A stretch of DNA of 64,000 nucleotides from Haemophilus paraphrohaemolyticus (GCF_002015045.1 NZ_MUXX01000012.1:454915-518914); one strand, 5' to 3'. Shown: positions 8,243 to 19,812, numbered from the stretch's first letter. Translations and numbers: made by a program. Notes: generated from the letters alone by a model not told the origin.

Positions 8243-8281
8243 GCGGTTAAATTCACCAAAACTTTTGCAAAATTTAACCGC
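8243..8281. repeat. Inverted pair of uptake-sequence-like cores
   Basis: GCGGTTAAATT at 8243-8253 is matched by AATTTAACCGC at 8271-8281 with a 17-base loop. Each arm contains an (A)AGCGGT-like uptake core. There is no T-run, so it is a weak terminator at most. The rest of 8282-8402 holds only AT-rich upstream sequence and the RBS (GGAGA) of the next gene. Confidence 0.5.
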
Positions 8282-8402
8282 TTGCATACCCCCCTACCAC
8301 AATTACCCCGTGATCTTTCCAATAAAATTAAGTAAAATATAGGCGATTTTGTCTACTTTTCATAGCAAGATCATTTTAAATTCATTCTAATGGAGAAATT
8401 TT

Positions 8403-9083
8403 ATGGCAATGAATAACATTTTAGGTTTATTCGCACAATCGCCACTCAAACCTCTCAAACAGCTCTCTGTAAAAGTAACTGAATGCAGCGAGCAGTTAGA
8501 ACCCTTCTTTGAAGCTTCTTTCAATCATGATTGGGATACGGCAGAAGACATTCGAAACCACATTGTGGAATTAGAACGTGATGCCGATTTGCTCAAACGT
8601 GAAATTCGCTTGAAATTACCTCGCGGATTATTCCTCCCTGTTGAACGCTCGGATCTATTAGAAATAGTTACACAACTGGATAAATTAGCAAACTACTCAA
8701 AAGATATCGCAACCCGAGTTATTGGCCGTCACTTGGAAGTGCCAGAAATTATGCAGCCTGCATTCCGCCAATTTATCTTCCGTAGTCTCGATTCTTGTCG
8801 CCAAGTACGTAAAGTATTAGGCGAACTGGATGAGTTACTTGAAACGGGCTTCCGTGGCCGTGAGCGTCGTTTCGTGAACGAAATGATCTTAGAGCTAGAC
8901 AAAATTGAAGATGATACTGATCAACTTCAAATCGCACTACGTCGTACACTTTTCGGCTTAGAGTCGGAATTAAACCCAATTGATGTAATGTTTTTATATA
9001 AATGTATTGAGCGAATCAGCATCTTAGCAGATCAAGCTCAGCGTATTGGTTCGAGAATCGAACTGATGCTTGCAAAAGCGTAG
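8403..9083 (+). CDS. DUF47/PhoU-like phosphate transport accessory protein (TIGR00153 family)
   Basis: This 226-residue, mostly helical, charged protein lacks a signal peptide or membrane segment. The length and patterns such as FFEASFNHDWDTAEDIRNHI, VELERDADLLKREIRLKLPR and a C-terminal IERISILADQAQRIGSR match the DUF47 family of PhoU-like cytoplasmic proteins. It is followed ten bases later by a Pit transporter, the usual pairing in which the DUF47 protein is thought to modulate Pit. RBS GGAGA lies eight bases before ATG. Confidence 0.9.
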   Translation: MAMNNILGLFAQSPLKPLKQLSVKVTECSEQLEPFFEASFNHDWDTAEDIRNHIVELERDADLLKREIRLKLPRGLFLPVERSDLLEIVTQLDKLANYSKDIATRVIGRHLEVPEIMQPAFRQFIFRSLDSCRQVRKVLGELDELLETGFRGRERRFVNEMILELDKIEDDTDQLQIALRRTLFGLESELNPIDVMFLYKCIERISILADQAQRIGSRIELMLAKA

Positions 9084-9093
9084 GAGACAGCTG

Positions 9094-10359
9094 ATGGAAC
9101 TTTTACAAGAATACGGCTCAATTTTAGTGATTGTTACAGCTGTTTTAGGATTCTTAATGGCGTTTGGTATTGGTGCAAATGATGTATCAAATGCAATGGG
9201 AACTTCAGTAGGTTCAGGTACAATCACCATAAAACAAGCAATTATTATCGCAATGGTTTTCGAACTTGCAGGGGCTTATCTTGCAGGTGGTGAAGTAGCT
9301 GATACCATTAAAAGTGGTATTATTCAAGCAGATGCTTTTACGGATACGCCAGAAATTTTAGTTCTAGGGATGATGTCTTCTCTTTGTGCAGCAGGTGTTT
9401 GGCTAATTGTTGCAACTAAAATGGGCTGGCCTGTTTCAGGCACGCACACTATTATTGGTGCTGTAATTGGTTTTGCTTTAGTTACCGTTGGCGCTAGCTC
9501 AATTCAATGGGGACAACTAACCGGGATTGTAGGTAGTTGGTTCATTACTCCTGTTCTCGCTGGAATTATCGCTTTCGTGATTTTCGTGAACTCACAAAAA
9601 TTGATTTTTAACCGCTCAGAACCGTTCAAACAAGCGAAGAAATATGGTCCATTCTATATGGCTGTTACCATTTTTATTCTTTGTATTGTAACGATCTCAA
9701 AAGGTTTAAAACACGTTGGTCTTAACTTAACTAACTGGCAAACTTTTGGTATTTCACTGGGCTTATCGCTTATTGCGGGTTTAATCGGTGCTGTTTATTT
9801 CCGCAGCCAAGCTTTTGAGAATAAAGTGAAAGATAAAAGCGGATTCGGTGGCGTTGAAAAAATATTTAGTATTTTGATGCTTTTAACCGCTTGTGCAATG
9901 GCTTTCGCACACGGTTCAAACGATGTAGCTAACGCAATTGGTCCATTAGCGGCAGTTGAATCTATCGTAACAAGTGGCGGACAACTTCAAAGCTCTGTTG
10001 GTATGGCGCCTTGGGTATTACCACTCGGTGCTGTTGGTATGGGCATAGGTTTGGCGGTAATGGGTAAATCGGTTATGGCAACAGTGGGAACAGGTATTAC
10101 TGAACTTACGCCAAGCCGTGGTTTCGCAGCTCAATTTGCTTGTGCTGTTACCGTAGTTCTTGCATCTGGTACGGGTTTACCAATTTCAACGACACAAACC
10201 TTAGTAGGTGCAATTCTAGGTGTTGGCTTCGCTCGTGGTATTGCGGCAATCAACTTAGGTATTATCCGTAATATCGTTGCGTCGTGGTTTGTTACCTTGC
10301 CAGCAGGTGCGGTACTTTCAATTATTATTTACTACCTCTTGCACACAATTTTCCATTAA
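9094..10359 (+). CDS. Low-affinity inorganic phosphate transporter (PiT/PitA family)
   Basis: This is a 421-residue membrane protein with about ten hydrophobic segments. It carries both PHO4 signature halves: GANDVSNAMGTSVGSGT near the N-terminus and AHGSNDVANAIGPLAAV in the second half, plus GLPISTTQTLVGAILG. These repeats form the ion and phosphate path of PiT transporters, which carry metal-phosphate or sodium/proton-coupled phosphate across the inner membrane. An in-frame ATG exists at 9070 inside the preceding gene, but the ATG at 9094 has a well-placed GGAGA and is chosen. It forms an operon with the DUF47 gene. Confidence 0.93.
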   Translation: MELLQEYGSILVIVTAVLGFLMAFGIGANDVSNAMGTSVGSGTITIKQAIIIAMVFELAGAYLAGGEVADTIKSGIIQADAFTDTPEILVLGMMSSLCAAGVWLIVATKMGWPVSGTHTIIGAVIGFALVTVGASSIQWGQLTGIVGSWFITPVLAGIIAFVIFVNSQKLIFNRSEPFKQAKKYGPFYMAVTIFILCIVTISKGLKHVGLNLTNWQTFGISLGLSLIAGLIGAVYFRSQAFENKVKDKSGFGGVEKIFSILMLLTACAMAFAHGSNDVANAIGPLAAVESIVTSGGQLQSSVGMAPWVLPLGAVGMGIGLAVMGKSVMATVGTGITELTPSRGFAAQFACAVTVVLASGTGLPISTTQTLVGAILGVGFARGIAAINLGIIRNIVASWFVTLPAGAVLSIIIYYLLHTIFH

Positions 10360-10473
10360 TTTTATTAGGGTGGAATTCAATTTCGCCCTTTTAATTTTAT
10401 TTCTAAACCATTTCCGAAAATGGAAGTCGAACAGAAATAGTTTAGAAATAAAAATTTTCTATAAGGATTTTCT

Positions 10474-11079
10474 ATGTCAAAAAAATTACACAAAGCACTT
10501 CTCTCTTCACTACTACTAAGCTGCTCGCTTCCTGCCTTTTCTTCAGATTACATCACCGAAAACCTCAGTACTTATATGCGTAAAGGTGCTGGAGATCAAT
10601 TCAAAATTTCAGGCAGTATTCAAGCAGGAGAGAAAATCACGGTGCTAGATCGCAAGGAACGCTTTGTGTTAATTCGTGACAGCCGTAATCGTGAAGGCTG
10701 GGTACTTGCATCTGAAGTTTCACAAACCGCAAGCCCGAAAGAGTTAATCCCTCAACTACAACAACAAGTTCAAGATTTAAACGGCAGACTGGCTAAAATT
10801 GATAGTGACTGGCAACAACGCACAGTTGAAATACAACGCCGTAGCAACGAATCGCAAAAGCAGACAAGTGATTTACTTGCTGAAAATGCACAACTTAAAC
10901 GTGAAATGGAAATTCTAAAAAATAAAAATCGTAGTTTAGAAACCATGCAAGATAGCGAGAAACGCACTATCGCCATTCAATATTTTATTTATGGTGGCTC
11001 TGTTTTAGTGGTAGGCTTAATTTTAGGTTTAATATTGCCATATCTTGCACCACGTCGTAAACGTGGAGGGTGGGCATAA
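10474..11079 (+). CDS. SH3b-domain, coiled-coil membrane protein (TIGR04211/YgiM-like)
   Basis: This 201-residue protein has a signal peptide (KLHKALLSSLLLSCSLPAFS), then an SH3b domain at about residues 24-90 (YMRKGAGDQF, ILDRKERF-like, GWVLASEV). A long charged coiled coil follows at about 95-160, then one membrane helix near 170-190 and a basic C-terminus RRKRGG. The architecture matches YgiM-type envelope proteins of unknown exact role, possibly binding peptidoglycan. RBS AAGGA precedes the ATG. It stands alone after pit, about 115 bases away. A weak dyad AATTGCTTTC / GAAAGCAATT at 11106-11148 lies between it and pdxY. Confidence 0.85.
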   Translation: MSKKLHKALLSSLLLSCSLPAFSSDYITENLSTYMRKGAGDQFKISGSIQAGEKITVLDRKERFVLIRDSRNREGWVLASEVSQTASPKELIPQLQQQVQDLNGRLAKIDSDWQQRTVEIQRRSNESQKQTSDLLAENAQLKREMEILKNKNRSLETMQDSEKRTIAIQYFIYGGSVLVVGLILGLILPYLAPRRKRGGWA

Positions 11080-11170
11080 AAATCTCTTTGATAATTAAAA
11101 CGGTAAATTGCTTTCAAAAGTTTGTAAATTAAAACTACGAAAGCAATTGACCTCTTTATAATTTAGAGTA

Positions 11171-12034
11171 TTACGCTATTTTCACCGCTTTATACTGGCT
11201 TTTCGGACTCACAATCCACTCTCTTGCTGCAATAATTTGTAACTCATATTTTCCGCTTTGTTGTGTAACACTCATTACATCATTTACCGCATTTGCCGTA
11301 TGCTCGAAGGCCTCTAAATCTGATTTACCATTGAGCAAATTTGCTAAAAATAGACCGCTTGTTAAATCTCCTACGCCTACAGGATCACGACCAACAAATT
11401 CGTGCAATGGTCGGCGGATATGCCAAATCCCTGCTTCAGTTGCGAGTAACATTTCAAACTGGTTAGGGTCTTGCCCTACTTTGCTTAAGTGTTTCACCAA
11501 CACACGTTTCGGCCCTTTTGTTAAAATCGCTTTGGTTGCTTCAACTGCTTGAGCAAAGTTTTCTACAGGTAAGCCCGTAAGCTCTCGCAATTCCACCAAG
11601 TTTGGGGCAATTAAATCGGCTTTTGCCATCGCTTCATCACGCAAAAATTCCGCCACACCAGGGGCAACAATGCAACCTTTGTCAGGATGCCCCATCACAG
11701 GATCGCAAAAATACACCGCATTCGAATTTTTCGCTTTAATTTTCTCAACCGCTTTTAAGATTTCAGCACCCTGCTCTGCTGCACCAATATAGCCCGATAA
11801 AATCGCATCACATTCGTGCAGTGCATCAATCTCATCAATCCCTTTCGTAATTTCGCCAATTTGTTCTTTAGGAATCACCATTCCTTTCCATTTACCATAT
11901 TGAGTGTGGTTGGAAAATTGCACCGTGTTCAACGCCCAAACATCCACCCCAAGCAACTGCATCGGAAACACCGCGGCTTTATTGCCTGCATAACCATAAA
12001 CAACGTGCGATTGAATAGACAATACGTTTTTCAT
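11171..12034 (-). CDS. pdxY: Pyridoxal kinase PdxY
   Basis: This 287-residue ribokinase-fold enzyme phosphorylates pyridoxal for the B6 salvage pathway. The N-terminus ([16 protein letters not shown]), [29 protein letters not shown] and the GVGDLTSG anion-hole/catalytic-base motif are typical of PdxY. The frame is open 25 codons further upstream, but ATG at 12034 has a strong AAGGAGA and gives the usual family length, so it is chosen. It is monocistronic. The 160 bp towards uvrB hold no further gene. Confidence 0.95.
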   Translation of the reverse strand: MKNVLSIQSHVVYGYAGNKAAVFPMQLLGVDVWALNTVQFSNHTQYGKWKGMVIPKEQIGEITKGIDEIDALHECDAILSGYIGAAEQGAEILKAVEKIKAKNSNAVYFCDPVMGHPDKGCIVAPGVAEFLRDEAMAKADLIAPNLVELRELTGLPVENFAQAVEATKAILTKGPKRVLVKHLSKVGQDPNQFEMLLATEAGIWHIRRPLHEFVGRDPVGVGDLTSGLFLANLLNGKSDLEAFEHTANAVNDVMSVTQQSGKYELQIIAAREWIVSPKSQYKAVKIA

Positions 12035-12193
12035 TATTTTCTCCTTTAAGAACGATATTGTTTGCATAGATAGATCTAGGACAATAGCACGCTTGGAGCA
12101 AAATTTCATCTGCTTTCAAAATGAAAGTTGGTCGGATTTCTTTGCTATTTGCAAAAAATAAGAGAAATCGACTGCTTGAAAAGCAAAAATGAG

Positions 12194-14212
12194 CTAAACC
12201 TCTAACAAATGCCCCTTCAACTGCCCAATCTTATCCCTCACCGCTGCCGCTTTTTCAAATTCCAGATCCTTCGCGAAATCTCGCATTTGTTGTTCGAGAT
12301 GTTTAAGTTCTTTTTCCAGTTCCTTACGCGATTTAGGTGTGTAGGAAGCGGTGGAATTTTCGGAAACTTTTGCAGATTTTTTGCCGCGTTTTGGTTTGTC
12401 GGTTTGACCGATGTCGAGCAATTCTCCAACTTTTTTGTTTAATGCTTGTGGAACGATGCCACGTTCTTCGTTGTATTTCATCTGTTTCTCACGGCGGCGT
12501 TCAGTTTCGGTAATCGCTTTTTGCATTGAATTGGTGATGCGGTCGCCGTAGAGAATCGCTTTGCCGTTGAGGTTACGTGCGGCACGTCCGATGGTTTGGA
12601 TAAGCGAACGTTCGGAGCGTAAGAAGCCCTCTTTGTCGGCATCTAAAATCGCCACCAGCGAGACTTCGGGCATATCCAAGCCTTCGCGCAATAAGTTGAT
12701 GCCGACCAACACGTCGAACATCCCCATTCGCAAATCGTGAATAATTTCTACCCGCTCAACGGTGTCGATATCGCTATGCAAATAACGCACACGTACGCCG
12801 TGTTCGTCTAAATAATCGGTTAAATCTTCCGCCATTTTTTTGGTGAGCGTGGTAACCAAAACTCGTTCGTCCACCGCTACTCGTTTGTGAATTTCGGAAA
12901 GTAAATCGTCTACTTGGGTTGCTACTGGGCGCACTTCAATAATCGGGTCTAGTAAGCCTGTTGGACGCACCACTTGATCCACCACATCAGGGTTTTTCTC
13001 TAATTCATAAGCCCCTGGAGTCGCAGAAACGTAAATAGTTTGTGGAGACAGCTGTTCAAACTCTTCAAATTTGAGCGGGCGGTTATCCAGTGCCGAAGGT
13101 AAGCGGAAACCGTATTGCACAAGCGTCTCTTTTCGTGCTCGGTCGCCACGATACATACCGCCAATTTGTGGCACAGTAACGTGCGATTCATCAATCACCA
13201 AAATACCATCTGCTGGCATATAATCAAACAAGGTCGGTGGTGGTTCGCCCTCTTTTCTACCCGAGAGATATCGGGAGTAGTTTTCAATACCTGAGCAATA
13301 ACCGAGTTCATTCATCATTTCGATATCAAACTGGGTGCGCTGGGTAATGCGCTGCTCTTCCAGCAATTTATTCTCTTTGATGAAATATTCGCGACGTTCC
13401 ACTAACTCTACTTTGATCTGCTCAATCGCTTCTAAAATGCGCTCTCGAGGCGTTACATAGTGAGTTTTCGGGTAGATGGTGTAACGCGGCACACGCCCCA
13501 AGCTATGCCCCGTGAGCGGATCGAACAGGGAAAGATTTTCGATCTCGTCGTCAAACAGCTCCACGCGTAAAGCGACTTCGTCTGATTCCGCAGGGAAAAT
13601 ATCAATTACCTCACCACGAACGCGGAAGGTAGAACGCTGGAACGCTTGGTCATTGCGAGTATATTGCAACTCAGCAAGACGAGAAAGAATAGTGCGTTGG
13701 TCGATAATATCGCCCACTTGCAGATGCAGCATCATCTGCATATAAGCTCCTACATCTCCCAAGCCGTAAATAGCGGAAACGGAAGCCACTACAATAGTAT
13801 CGCGACGTTCAAGGAAAGATTTGGTTGCAGAAAGTCGCATCTGCTCAATCTGTTCGTTGATCGAAGCATCTTTTTCGATAAAAGTATCGCTGCTTGGGAC
13901 ATAAGCTTCTGGCTGGTAATAATCGTAGTAAGAAACAAAGTATTCCACCGCATTTTCGGGGAAAAAGGCTTTCATTTCTGCATAAAGCTGAGCGGCAAGG
14001 GTTTTATTCGGTGCAAGCAACATTGCGGGGCGGTTCAACTGGGCAATTACGTTGGCAATAGTAAAGGTTTTGCCTGAACCCGTTACACCTAATAAGGTTT
14101 GATGTGCCAAGCCATCATTTAGCCCTTCGGTTAATTTTTCAATTGCAGAAGGCTGATCGCCAGAGGGGCTAAATGGACTATGCAGAATAAAAGGTTTGCC
14201 TTGTTTGCTCAT
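12194..14212 (-). CDS. uvrB: Excinuclease ABC subunit B
   Basis: This 672-residue helicase-fold protein of nucleotide-excision repair verifies damage handed over by UvrA and recruits UvrC. Visible are Walker [11 protein letters not shown] near residue 42, the damage-probing beta-hairpin [18 protein letters not shown], the DESH box (VIDESHVT) and a helicase motif [11 protein letters not shown]. The C-terminal UVR motif ([20 protein letters not shown]) contacts UvrC. The length is normal. No LexA-type box was recognised upstream. Confidence 0.97.
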   Translation of the reverse strand: MSKQGKPFILHSPFSPSGDQPSAIEKLTEGLNDGLAHQTLLGVTGSGKTFTIANVIAQLNRPAMLLAPNKTLAAQLYAEMKAFFPENAVEYFVSYYDYYQPEAYVPSSDTFIEKDASINEQIEQMRLSATKSFLERRDTIVVASVSAIYGLGDVGAYMQMMLHLQVGDIIDQRTILSRLAELQYTRNDQAFQRSTFRVRGEVIDIFPAESDEVALRVELFDDEIENLSLFDPLTGHSLGRVPRYTIYPKTHYVTPRERILEAIEQIKVELVERREYFIKENKLLEEQRITQRTQFDIEMMNELGYCSGIENYSRYLSGRKEGEPPPTLFDYMPADGILVIDESHVTVPQIGGMYRGDRARKETLVQYGFRLPSALDNRPLKFEEFEQLSPQTIYVSATPGAYELEKNPDVVDQVVRPTGLLDPIIEVRPVATQVDDLLSEIHKRVAVDERVLVTTLTKKMAEDLTDYLDEHGVRVRYLHSDIDTVERVEIIHDLRMGMFDVLVGINLLREGLDMPEVSLVAILDADKEGFLRSERSLIQTIGRAARNLNGKAILYGDRITNSMQKAITETERRREKQMKYNEERGIVPQALNKKVGELLDIGQTDKPKRGKKSAKVSENSTASYTPKSRKELEKELKHLEQQMRDFAKDLEFEKAAAVRDKIGQLKGHLLEV

Positions 14213-14302
14213 ACGTTTCCTTTTTTAATACTGTAAAAATGTGAGGTATCTTACCACAATCAAGCGGGCAATTTATCGGGATTTTTTGCTTTACAACCCA
14301 TT

Positions 14303-14331
14303 TTTACAAAATGCTCGGAACGCTTTATAAT
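14303..14331 (+). promoter_or_regulatory. Strong sigma-70 promoter of the small lipoprotein gene
   Basis: TTTACA at 14303-14308 and a perfect TATAAT at 14326-14331 are separated by 17 bases. Transcription would start near 14338, about 25 bases before the ATG of the lipoprotein gene. It is the best-formed plain promoter seen in the window. Confidence 0.8.
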
Positions 14332-14361
14332 GGCGACTTCTTTTACTTTATAGGCGGTCTT

Positions 14362-14508
14362 ATGAAAAAAATAGTATTACTTTTAGTAAGCGTGTTGGCA
14401 ATCACAGCTTGCTCTCAATCGAAAAATATCTATTTTAACGGTGCGGAAGGCTCACATTCAGGCATTCGTTATAGCACAACAGATAAATCTTTTTCGCTTA
14501 ATCCATAG
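14362..14508 (+). CDS. Small lipoprotein, 48 aa, unknown function
   Basis: MKKIVLLLVSVLAITAC is a lipoprotein signal peptide with the lipobox ITAC. The mature part would be only about 32 residues (SQSKNIYFNGAEGSH..., ending FSLNP). A consensus promoter lies upstream and a good terminator directly downstream, so this is a real monocistronic gene despite its size. It resembles the small lipoproteins found beside uvrB or msbA only in general form; the family was not recognised. The RBS is weak (AGGCGG). Confidence 0.75.
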   Translation: MKKIVLLLVSVLAITACSQSKNIYFNGAEGSHSGIRYSTTDKSFSLNP

Positions 14509-14510
14509 AA

Positions 14511-14551
14511 AAAACCTCGCAATCTAAATGATTTGCGAGGTTTTCTTTTTT
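14511..14551 (+). terminator. Rho-independent terminator after the small lipoprotein gene
   Basis: AAAACCTCGCAA / TTGCGAGGTTTT is a perfect 12-bp stem with a ten-base loop, followed by TTTTCTTTTTT. It begins three bases after the stop. It may also act on msbA transcripts arriving on the minus strand. Confidence 0.9.
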
Positions 14552-14585
14552 CCTATATGCCTTTTAGTTTAGATAAGCAACTTCC

Positions 14586-16334
14586 TTACGCCCCAAATTG
14601 CAATTTATGAAGTTGCTTATAAGCACCATCAAGTGCCATCAATTCGCTATGCGAGCCACGTTCGACAATCTTACCCTGATCGACCACCAAAATTTCATCC
14701 GCTTTTTCAATTGTTGATAAACGGTGTGCAATCACAAGCACGGTTTTGTCTTTTTGCAACTCAGCCAAGGCAGATTGAATTGCGCGTTCTGATTCGGTAT
14801 CTAATGCAGAAGTCGCTTCATCCAATACTAATACTGGCGAATTACGCAATAAAGCACGAGCAATTGCTAAACGCTGGCGTTGTCCGCCTGAAAGACTCGC
14901 CCCATTTTCGCCAATAACGGTATCTAAACCATCATCCAATTTTTCGATAAACTCCATTGCGTGTGCCGCTTTGGCTGCCTGAATAATCTCTTCACGAGAG
15001 AATTTGTCGGTTGCCGCATAGGCAATATTATTAGCAATCGTGTCGTTAAATAGATGCACCTGTTGCGAGACAATCGAACATTGTTCACGTAAATTCGCTA
15101 ACGTGTAATCTTGAATATTCACACCATCAAGCAAAATCTCGCCTGAATCAACGTTATAAAAACGGGTTAAAAGGTTGGCAATCGTCGATTTACCTGAACC
15201 AGAACGCCCTACCAATGCCACGGTTTTACCTTTAGGAATGCTAAATGAGACCTGATTTAATGCTGGAGTCTCTTTACCTTCATAAGTGAAAGAAACATTT
15301 TTAAACTCAACATTGCCTTTGGCACGCTCAATTTTAACCTTGCCTTTATCTTCTTCTGTCGGTAAATCTAAAAATTCAAACAGCGTTTGACACGCCGCCA
15401 TTCCTCGTTGGAACTGTGAGTTCACATTCGTCAGTGATTTCAGCGGACGCAACATTGCCATCATTGAAGAGAACACTACCGTGAATGAACCGGCAGTTAA
15501 ATCCTCAATATCTAAGCCTTTTACAGTCGAAAGATAAAGCACTGCCGACAATGCAAAAGAAGCAATAAGCTGCACTAAACCATCTGAAATCCCATCAGAA
15601 GAGATCACTTTCATCCCTTTCAAACGCATATCGTTACTCACGCGTTCAAAACGTTCTTTTTCAACTTGCTGCCCACCAAAAGAGATAACCTCTTTGTGCC
15701 CTTTGAGCATCTGTTCTGTGGTTACAGTCAGATCGCCCATCGAACTTTGAATGTTGCGGCTTAACTGACGGAAACGGCGAGAAACAATGGCAATTAACGT
15801 ACCAATAATTGGTGCAAGCACGAAAAGTACAACCGAAAGTTGCCAACTAGTATAGATCATCACCACAAAAAGCGAGATCAAATAAACGCCTTCGCGCACA
15901 ATCGTAACTAATACGTGTGAAGACGAATTTGCCACCATTTCCGTATCATAAGTGACACGTGAAAGTGAACGACCAACAGGATTTTGGTCAAAATAGCTCA
16001 CAGGCATATACATCAAATGCTGGAAAATATTGCGGCGAAGCGTCATCACCACTTTGCCCGACACCCAAGCCAAACAATAACTCGCAAGATAGTTTGTGAT
16101 ACCACGCACGAGAATGAACAGCACCACTAACACCGCCATCAATTTTAAAAAGCCGTGATCTGCTTGACCAAAGCCCTCATCCAGTAACGGTTTAAGCAGA
16201 TAAATCAGTCCTGAATCGACCAAAGCATTGAGCACCAACGCTATAGCCCCAACAATTAAGCCCCATTTATATTGGCTAATGGTTGGGAATAAACGCTTAA
16301 ACGTCTTGAATGTTGAAAGATCTTTTTCTTGCAT
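14586..16334 (-). CDS. msbA: Lipid A export ATP-binding/permease protein MsbA
   Basis: This 582-residue half-size exporter has six transmembrane helices in residues 1-320. The ATPase domain has Walker [13 protein letters not shown] near 375, the signature [15 protein letters not shown] near 480 and Walker [13 protein letters not shown]. The length and the N-terminal [13 protein letters not shown] pattern match MsbA, which flips core-lipid A across the inner membrane. lpxK often follows msbA in Gram-negatives, but here the downstream neighbour is the convergent lipoprotein gene. Upstream lies the flavoprotein remnant that borders the restriction island. Confidence 0.95.
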   Translation of the reverse strand: MQEKDLSTFKTFKRLFPTISQYKWGLIVGAIALVLNALVDSGLIYLLKPLLDEGFGQADHGFLKLMAVLVVLFILVRGITNYLASYCLAWVSGKVVMTLRRNIFQHLMYMPVSYFDQNPVGRSLSRVTYDTEMVANSSSHVLVTIVREGVYLISLFVVMIYTSWQLSVVLFVLAPIIGTLIAIVSRRFRQLSRNIQSSMGDLTVTTEQMLKGHKEVISFGGQQVEKERFERVSNDMRLKGMKVISSDGISDGLVQLIASFALSAVLYLSTVKGLDIEDLTAGSFTVVFSSMMAMLRPLKSLTNVNSQFQRGMAACQTLFEFLDLPTEEDKGKVKIERAKGNVEFKNVSFTYEGKETPALNQVSFSIPKGKTVALVGRSGSGKSTIANLLTRFYNVDSGEILLDGVNIQDYTLANLREQCSIVSQQVHLFNDTIANNIAYAATDKFSREEIIQAAKAAHAMEFIEKLDDGLDTVIGENGASLSGGQRQRLAIARALLRNSPVLVLDEATSALDTESERAIQSALAELQKDKTVLVIAHRLSTIEKADEILVVDQGKIVERGSHSELMALDGAYKQLHKLQFGA

Positions 16335-16429
16335 AATTCTCTATTTAGTAAGGAAAATCGGGCGTATTGTACTCTGAATTTGCGTTTTCACCAAACTGCC
16401 CCTATTTTTCATCTAAAGTTTCACTCTCT

Positions 16430-16603
16430 ACCAAACAATTCTCTTACTTTTTCTGGATAATTCTCCCGATAATACGCCCCGCTGCTCTCTTTGCGATCCA
16501 ACATGACTTACGCCATAATTTGCACAGTTTTTAGAGCGTAGTGGATTTCGATACCTTGAAAATCGGCATAGATGAGCGGAGCAAACTCTTATTGCAAACG
16601 GTC
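16430..16603 (-). pseudogene. Degenerate copy of the flavoprotein gene 3' end
   Basis: The minus strand reads DRLQ, stop, EFAPLIYADFQGIEIHYALK, TVQIMA, stop, VMLDRKESSGAYYRENYPEK. It lines up with the C-terminus of the intact flavoprotein at 22520-22703 (DRLEQDFDPIENADFQGIEI ... RKESRGSHYRADYPEK). Over 16461-16560 against 22561-22660, 70 of 100 bases match without gaps. Two in-frame stops and a one-base loss show that it is dead. It lies in direct orientation on the other side of the hsd genes. Confidence 0.85.
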
Positions 16604-16635
16604 TGATTCTACAAAAGTTCTGCTAAATCAGACCG
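16599..16635 (-). terminator. Hairpin after hsdR built from uptake-core-like arms
   Basis: CGGTCTGATT and AATCAGACCG form a perfect 10-bp stem with a 17-base loop just beyond the hsdR stop. The outer arm continues as GCGGTC, an uptake-sequence core. The T-run is short, so termination strength is uncertain. Confidence 0.5.
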
Positions 16636-16644
16636 CTATACTGC

Positions 16645-19600
16645 TCAAACACTCAACTCATCCGCAATCTCTTCCGCTTGCTTCAACACATACTCCACCG
16701 CACCTTCTGCCTGATCAGGTGGGTATTTGTAGCGTTGTAGGGCGCGTTTAACGAGAATACGCATTTTTGCCCGTACCGCTTCTTTGTATTGCCAGTCGAT
16801 TGTGACCGATTTTCTAAGTGTTTCCGTGATTTCTTTCGCCAGTTTAGAAAGCACTTCATCCCCCATCAAATCTTTTGCACTTTGATTTTGAGATAGGGCT
16901 TCATAGAAGGCAAGTTCTTCCTTGGTTAATCCTAGTTTTTTCCCTAATGCTAAACGTTCTTGGAAATCTTGGCTCATTTTAAAGAGTTCGTCCAAAATCT
17001 CTACCACAGTCAAATTGTGATTGTGGTATTGATTCAATGCTTCTTTCAAACGCTGTTCAAAATCTTTTTGCAATGTTAGGTTTGTGCCTGATCTAACTTT
17101 AATTTCACTTGCTAAATAACGTTCCATTGCCGTAACCCATAAATTTTTAGTTGGGCTATTTTTAACAGTTTGTAAAAATTCTTCGGAAAGCAAACTGATT
17201 TGAGGTTGTGGTTTTTCTAGCAGATCAAATAAATCAATCACGCCTTCAGAATAGACGGCTTGATTGACCAGTTTTTTTAATAAAATCTGTCTTTCATTTG
17301 TACCTGTGCCTTTTTGTTCACGTTTAGTTAAAATTGCCCGTACGGCATCATAAAAAGCAATTTCTTGGTTATATGGCTCAACTTCAGCCAATGAGCCGCA
17401 TAGCATATAGCCTTTTTTCACCAATCCCGCCGCTTTCAAAAAGGCTTTTTTGCGTGGCTCGGTTTCTTTTTTATTAAACCAATGTTGCTCGTGTGCTTTG
17501 CCATCAAACGGTAATTGATCGAGGCTTAAAATATGGTTAGCAGCAAAACGAATCGCCATCAAAAGATCATTCGGATTATCTTTTTCTAAGGCAATCTGAA
17601 CATCAAAGGTTTTCCCTTCAACCGGCGTTGCAAACAGGATGCGGACAAACTCTAAATGCTCTTTCATTTTAAAGAACACTTCAATCACGCTATCCGTCAG
17701 CTTGCCCTTGCCTTGCGAGTTAGTATATTGTTTGGTGGCTTCTTTGAGCTTGTCAGCAATACCGACATAATCCACAATCAAGCCGCCATTTTCTCGGCTT
17801 TTATTGCGGAATACACGGTTTACTCGGGCGATGGCTTGCATCAGGTTGTGCCCTTGCATCGGCTTGTCGATATACATCGTATTACAGCAAGGCGCATCAA
17901 AGCCTGTCAGCCACATATCGCGCACAATCACCACTTTCAGCGGGTCGTTTGGGTCTTTAAAACGGCGTTCCAGCGTTTGTTTTTCCTGTTTGCTGTAAAC
18001 GTGTTTCTGCATTTCCGGCGCATCGGAAGCAGAACCCGTCATCACAATTTTAATCGCCCCTTCGTTAATATTGTCCGAATGCCATTCAGGGCGCAGTTTG
18101 ATGATTTCATTGTATAAGTCCACGCAAATCTGACGGCTGGAAACCACCATCATTGCTTTGCTGTCGACGACTTCATTGCGTTTGGCAAAATGTTGCACAA
18201 AATCTGCGGCTAAATCGGCCAGGCGGGCTTGCGAACCCAGCAATTTTTCCTGTAAACGCAGGGCAGGGGATTGCTCCTCTTCCAGCAAATCATCAATTTC
18301 TTTGAATAGCTCACCGTGTTCTTTTTCGTTTAAGCGGATTTGGCGCGCTTCATACACAATCGGCACCGTTGCGCCATCTTCTACCGCATCTTGCAAGTCA
18401 TAAATGGACACATAACGTCCGAACACATCTTGCGTGTCCTTATCTTCTAGGCTAATCGGCGTACCGGTAAAACCGATAAACGAAGCATTGGGCAGCGCAT
18501 CGCGCAAATGGCGGGCGTAGCCTGCCTGAAACTTGCCGTTATGCAGCTTTTGCGTAAAGCCATATTGGCTGCGGTGAGCCTCATCGCTGATCACAATAAT
18601 ATTGCTGCGCTCATTTAAAACAGGGAAGCGGCTTTCTTCCTCATTGAGGGCGAATTTCTGAATCGTCGTAAAAAACACGCCGCCGACTTCATTTTGTGCG
18701 AGCAGTTGGCGCAGTTGATCACGGTCTTCCACTTGTTGCGGTGTTTGTTTGATTAAATCTTTGCCTGAAGAAAAAGTTTGGAAAAGCTGACCGTCTAAAT
18801 CGTTGCGGTCGGTAACCACCACAATAGTGGGATTTTTCAATTCAGGCTGGGCGAGTAGTTTACCCGCGTAAAACAACATGGAAATTGATTTACCCGAGCC
18901 CTGCGTATGCCACATCACCCCAATGCGGCGGTCGCCTTTTTCTGAAGTCGCCCAAATGGTGGAATCTACCGCTTCATTTACGCCGTAATATTGATGGTAC
19001 GCCGCGATTTTTTTAATGGTTTTGCCAACGGAATCCCGTTCAAACAAGACGAAATAGCAGATATAGTCGAGTAAATCCTTAGGCTGCAACAAGCCATTGA
19101 GCAGGCTTTGCAATTCATCATCAAAATATAAGCGCGCGCTTTTATTTTTTTCATCCACCACTTTCCACGGCGTAAAGCGTTGGAAATCTGCCGAAAGCGA
19201 GCCCAAACGTGCGGCAATGCCGTCTGAAATAATCAGGGCTTGGTTGTAAACAAACAGCTCGGCAATCTCATCTTTATAGGTTTCAAACTGATTAAACGCC
19301 TGCAATAAATCCGCCGATTCGCGCAACGGATTTTTGAGCTCAAACACCACCAAGGGCAGACCATTGACAAAGCCGATAATATCGGGAATCCGCTTGCCCC
19401 CTTTACGGCTACGGATTTCCAGCTGATTGACGGCAACAAAGCGATTGTTTCCCCAATGCTCAAAATCCACCAAGCGCGCCATCTCGATTTTCTGCTCACC
19501 ATCAGCCTGATATTCCACCCGCACGCCATCACGCAACAGCTTATAAAACGCCTGATTGCGTACCACCAAGTCGCCAATATCGCTTTTCGTTGCCGATTTG

Positions 19601-19812
19601 ACCACAGAATCAACCGCACTTTCAGGCAGCTGCGGATTAAGTTTACGCACCGCCTCACGCAGTTGCTCAATAAAAACTACACCGCTCAAATCGCCACGGG
19701 CAAACTCGCCCTCATGAACAGGCAAGTCTTTACCATAGCGATATTCCCAATCGAGGGATTGCAGGCGTTGAAGGGTGAGTTGTTCGATGTCGTTTTCGTT
19801 TATCATTGTCAT
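16645..19812 (-). CDS. hsdR: Type I restriction enzyme, R (restriction/translocase) subunit
   Basis: This 1,055-residue protein is full length for HsdR. The nuclease core is [20 protein letters not shown] near residues 138-158 (PD...E-x-K). The helicase motor has TQGSGKS near 302, DEAHRS near 407, FTGTPI near 455 and motif [11 protein letters not shown]. HsdR joins HsdM and HsdS to translocate and cut DNA lacking the cognate methylation. It starts 15 bases after the hsdM-hsdS frame; MTMINEND offers two ATGs (19812 and 19806) with only a weak RBS. The reading frame is intact, but activity depends on HsdM and HsdS, so it is probably silent while hsdM is out of phase. Confidence 0.95.
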   Translation of the reverse strand: MTMINENDIEQLTLQRLQSLDWEYRYGKDLPVHEGEFARGDLSGVVFIEQLREAVRKLNPQLPESAVDSVVKSATKSDIGDLVVRNQAFYKLLRDGVRVEYQADGEQKIEMARLVDFEHWGNNRFVAVNQLEIRSRKGGKRIPDIIGFVNGLPLVVFELKNPLRESADLLQAFNQFETYKDEIAELFVYNQALIISDGIAARLGSLSADFQRFTPWKVVDEKNKSARLYFDDELQSLLNGLLQPKDLLDYICYFVLFERDSVGKTIKKIAAYHQYYGVNEAVDSTIWATSEKGDRRIGVMWHTQGSGKSISMLFYAGKLLAQPELKNPTIVVVTDRNDLDGQLFQTFSSGKDLIKQTPQQVEDRDQLRQLLAQNEVGGVFFTTIQKFALNEEESRFPVLNERSNIIVISDEAHRSQYGFTQKLHNGKFQAGYARHLRDALPNASFIGFTGTPISLEDKDTQDVFGRYVSIYDLQDAVEDGATVPIVYEARQIRLNEKEHGELFKEIDDLLEEEQSPALRLQEKLLGSQARLADLAADFVQHFAKRNEVVDSKAMMVVSSRQICVDLYNEIIKLRPEWHSDNINEGAIKIVMTGSASDAPEMQKHVYSKQEKQTLERRFKDPNDPLKVVIVRDMWLTGFDAPCCNTMYIDKPMQGHNLMQAIARVNRVFRNKSRENGGLIVDYVGIADKLKEATKQYTNSQGKGKLTDSVIEVFFKMKEHLEFVRILFATPVEGKTFDVQIALEKDNPNDLLMAIRFAANHILSLDQLPFDGKAHEQHWFNKKETEPRKKAFLKAAGLVKKGYMLCGSLAEVEPYNQEIAFYDAVRAILTKREQKGTGTNERQILLKKLVNQAVYSEGVIDLFDLLEKPQPQISLLSEEFLQTVKNSPTKNLWVTAMERYLASEIKVRSGTNLTLQKDFEQRLKEALNQYHNHNLTVVEILDELFKMSQDFQERLALGKKLGLTKEELAFYEALSQNQSAKDLMGDEVLSKLAKEITETLRKSVTIDWQYKEAVRAKMRILVKRALQRYKYPPDQAEGAVEYVLKQAEEIADELSV

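Noticed and set aside
14213..14300. LexA/SOS box upstream of uvrB
   Set aside because: Only a half match (TACTGTAAAAATGTG) was seen; no CTGT-N8-ACAG.
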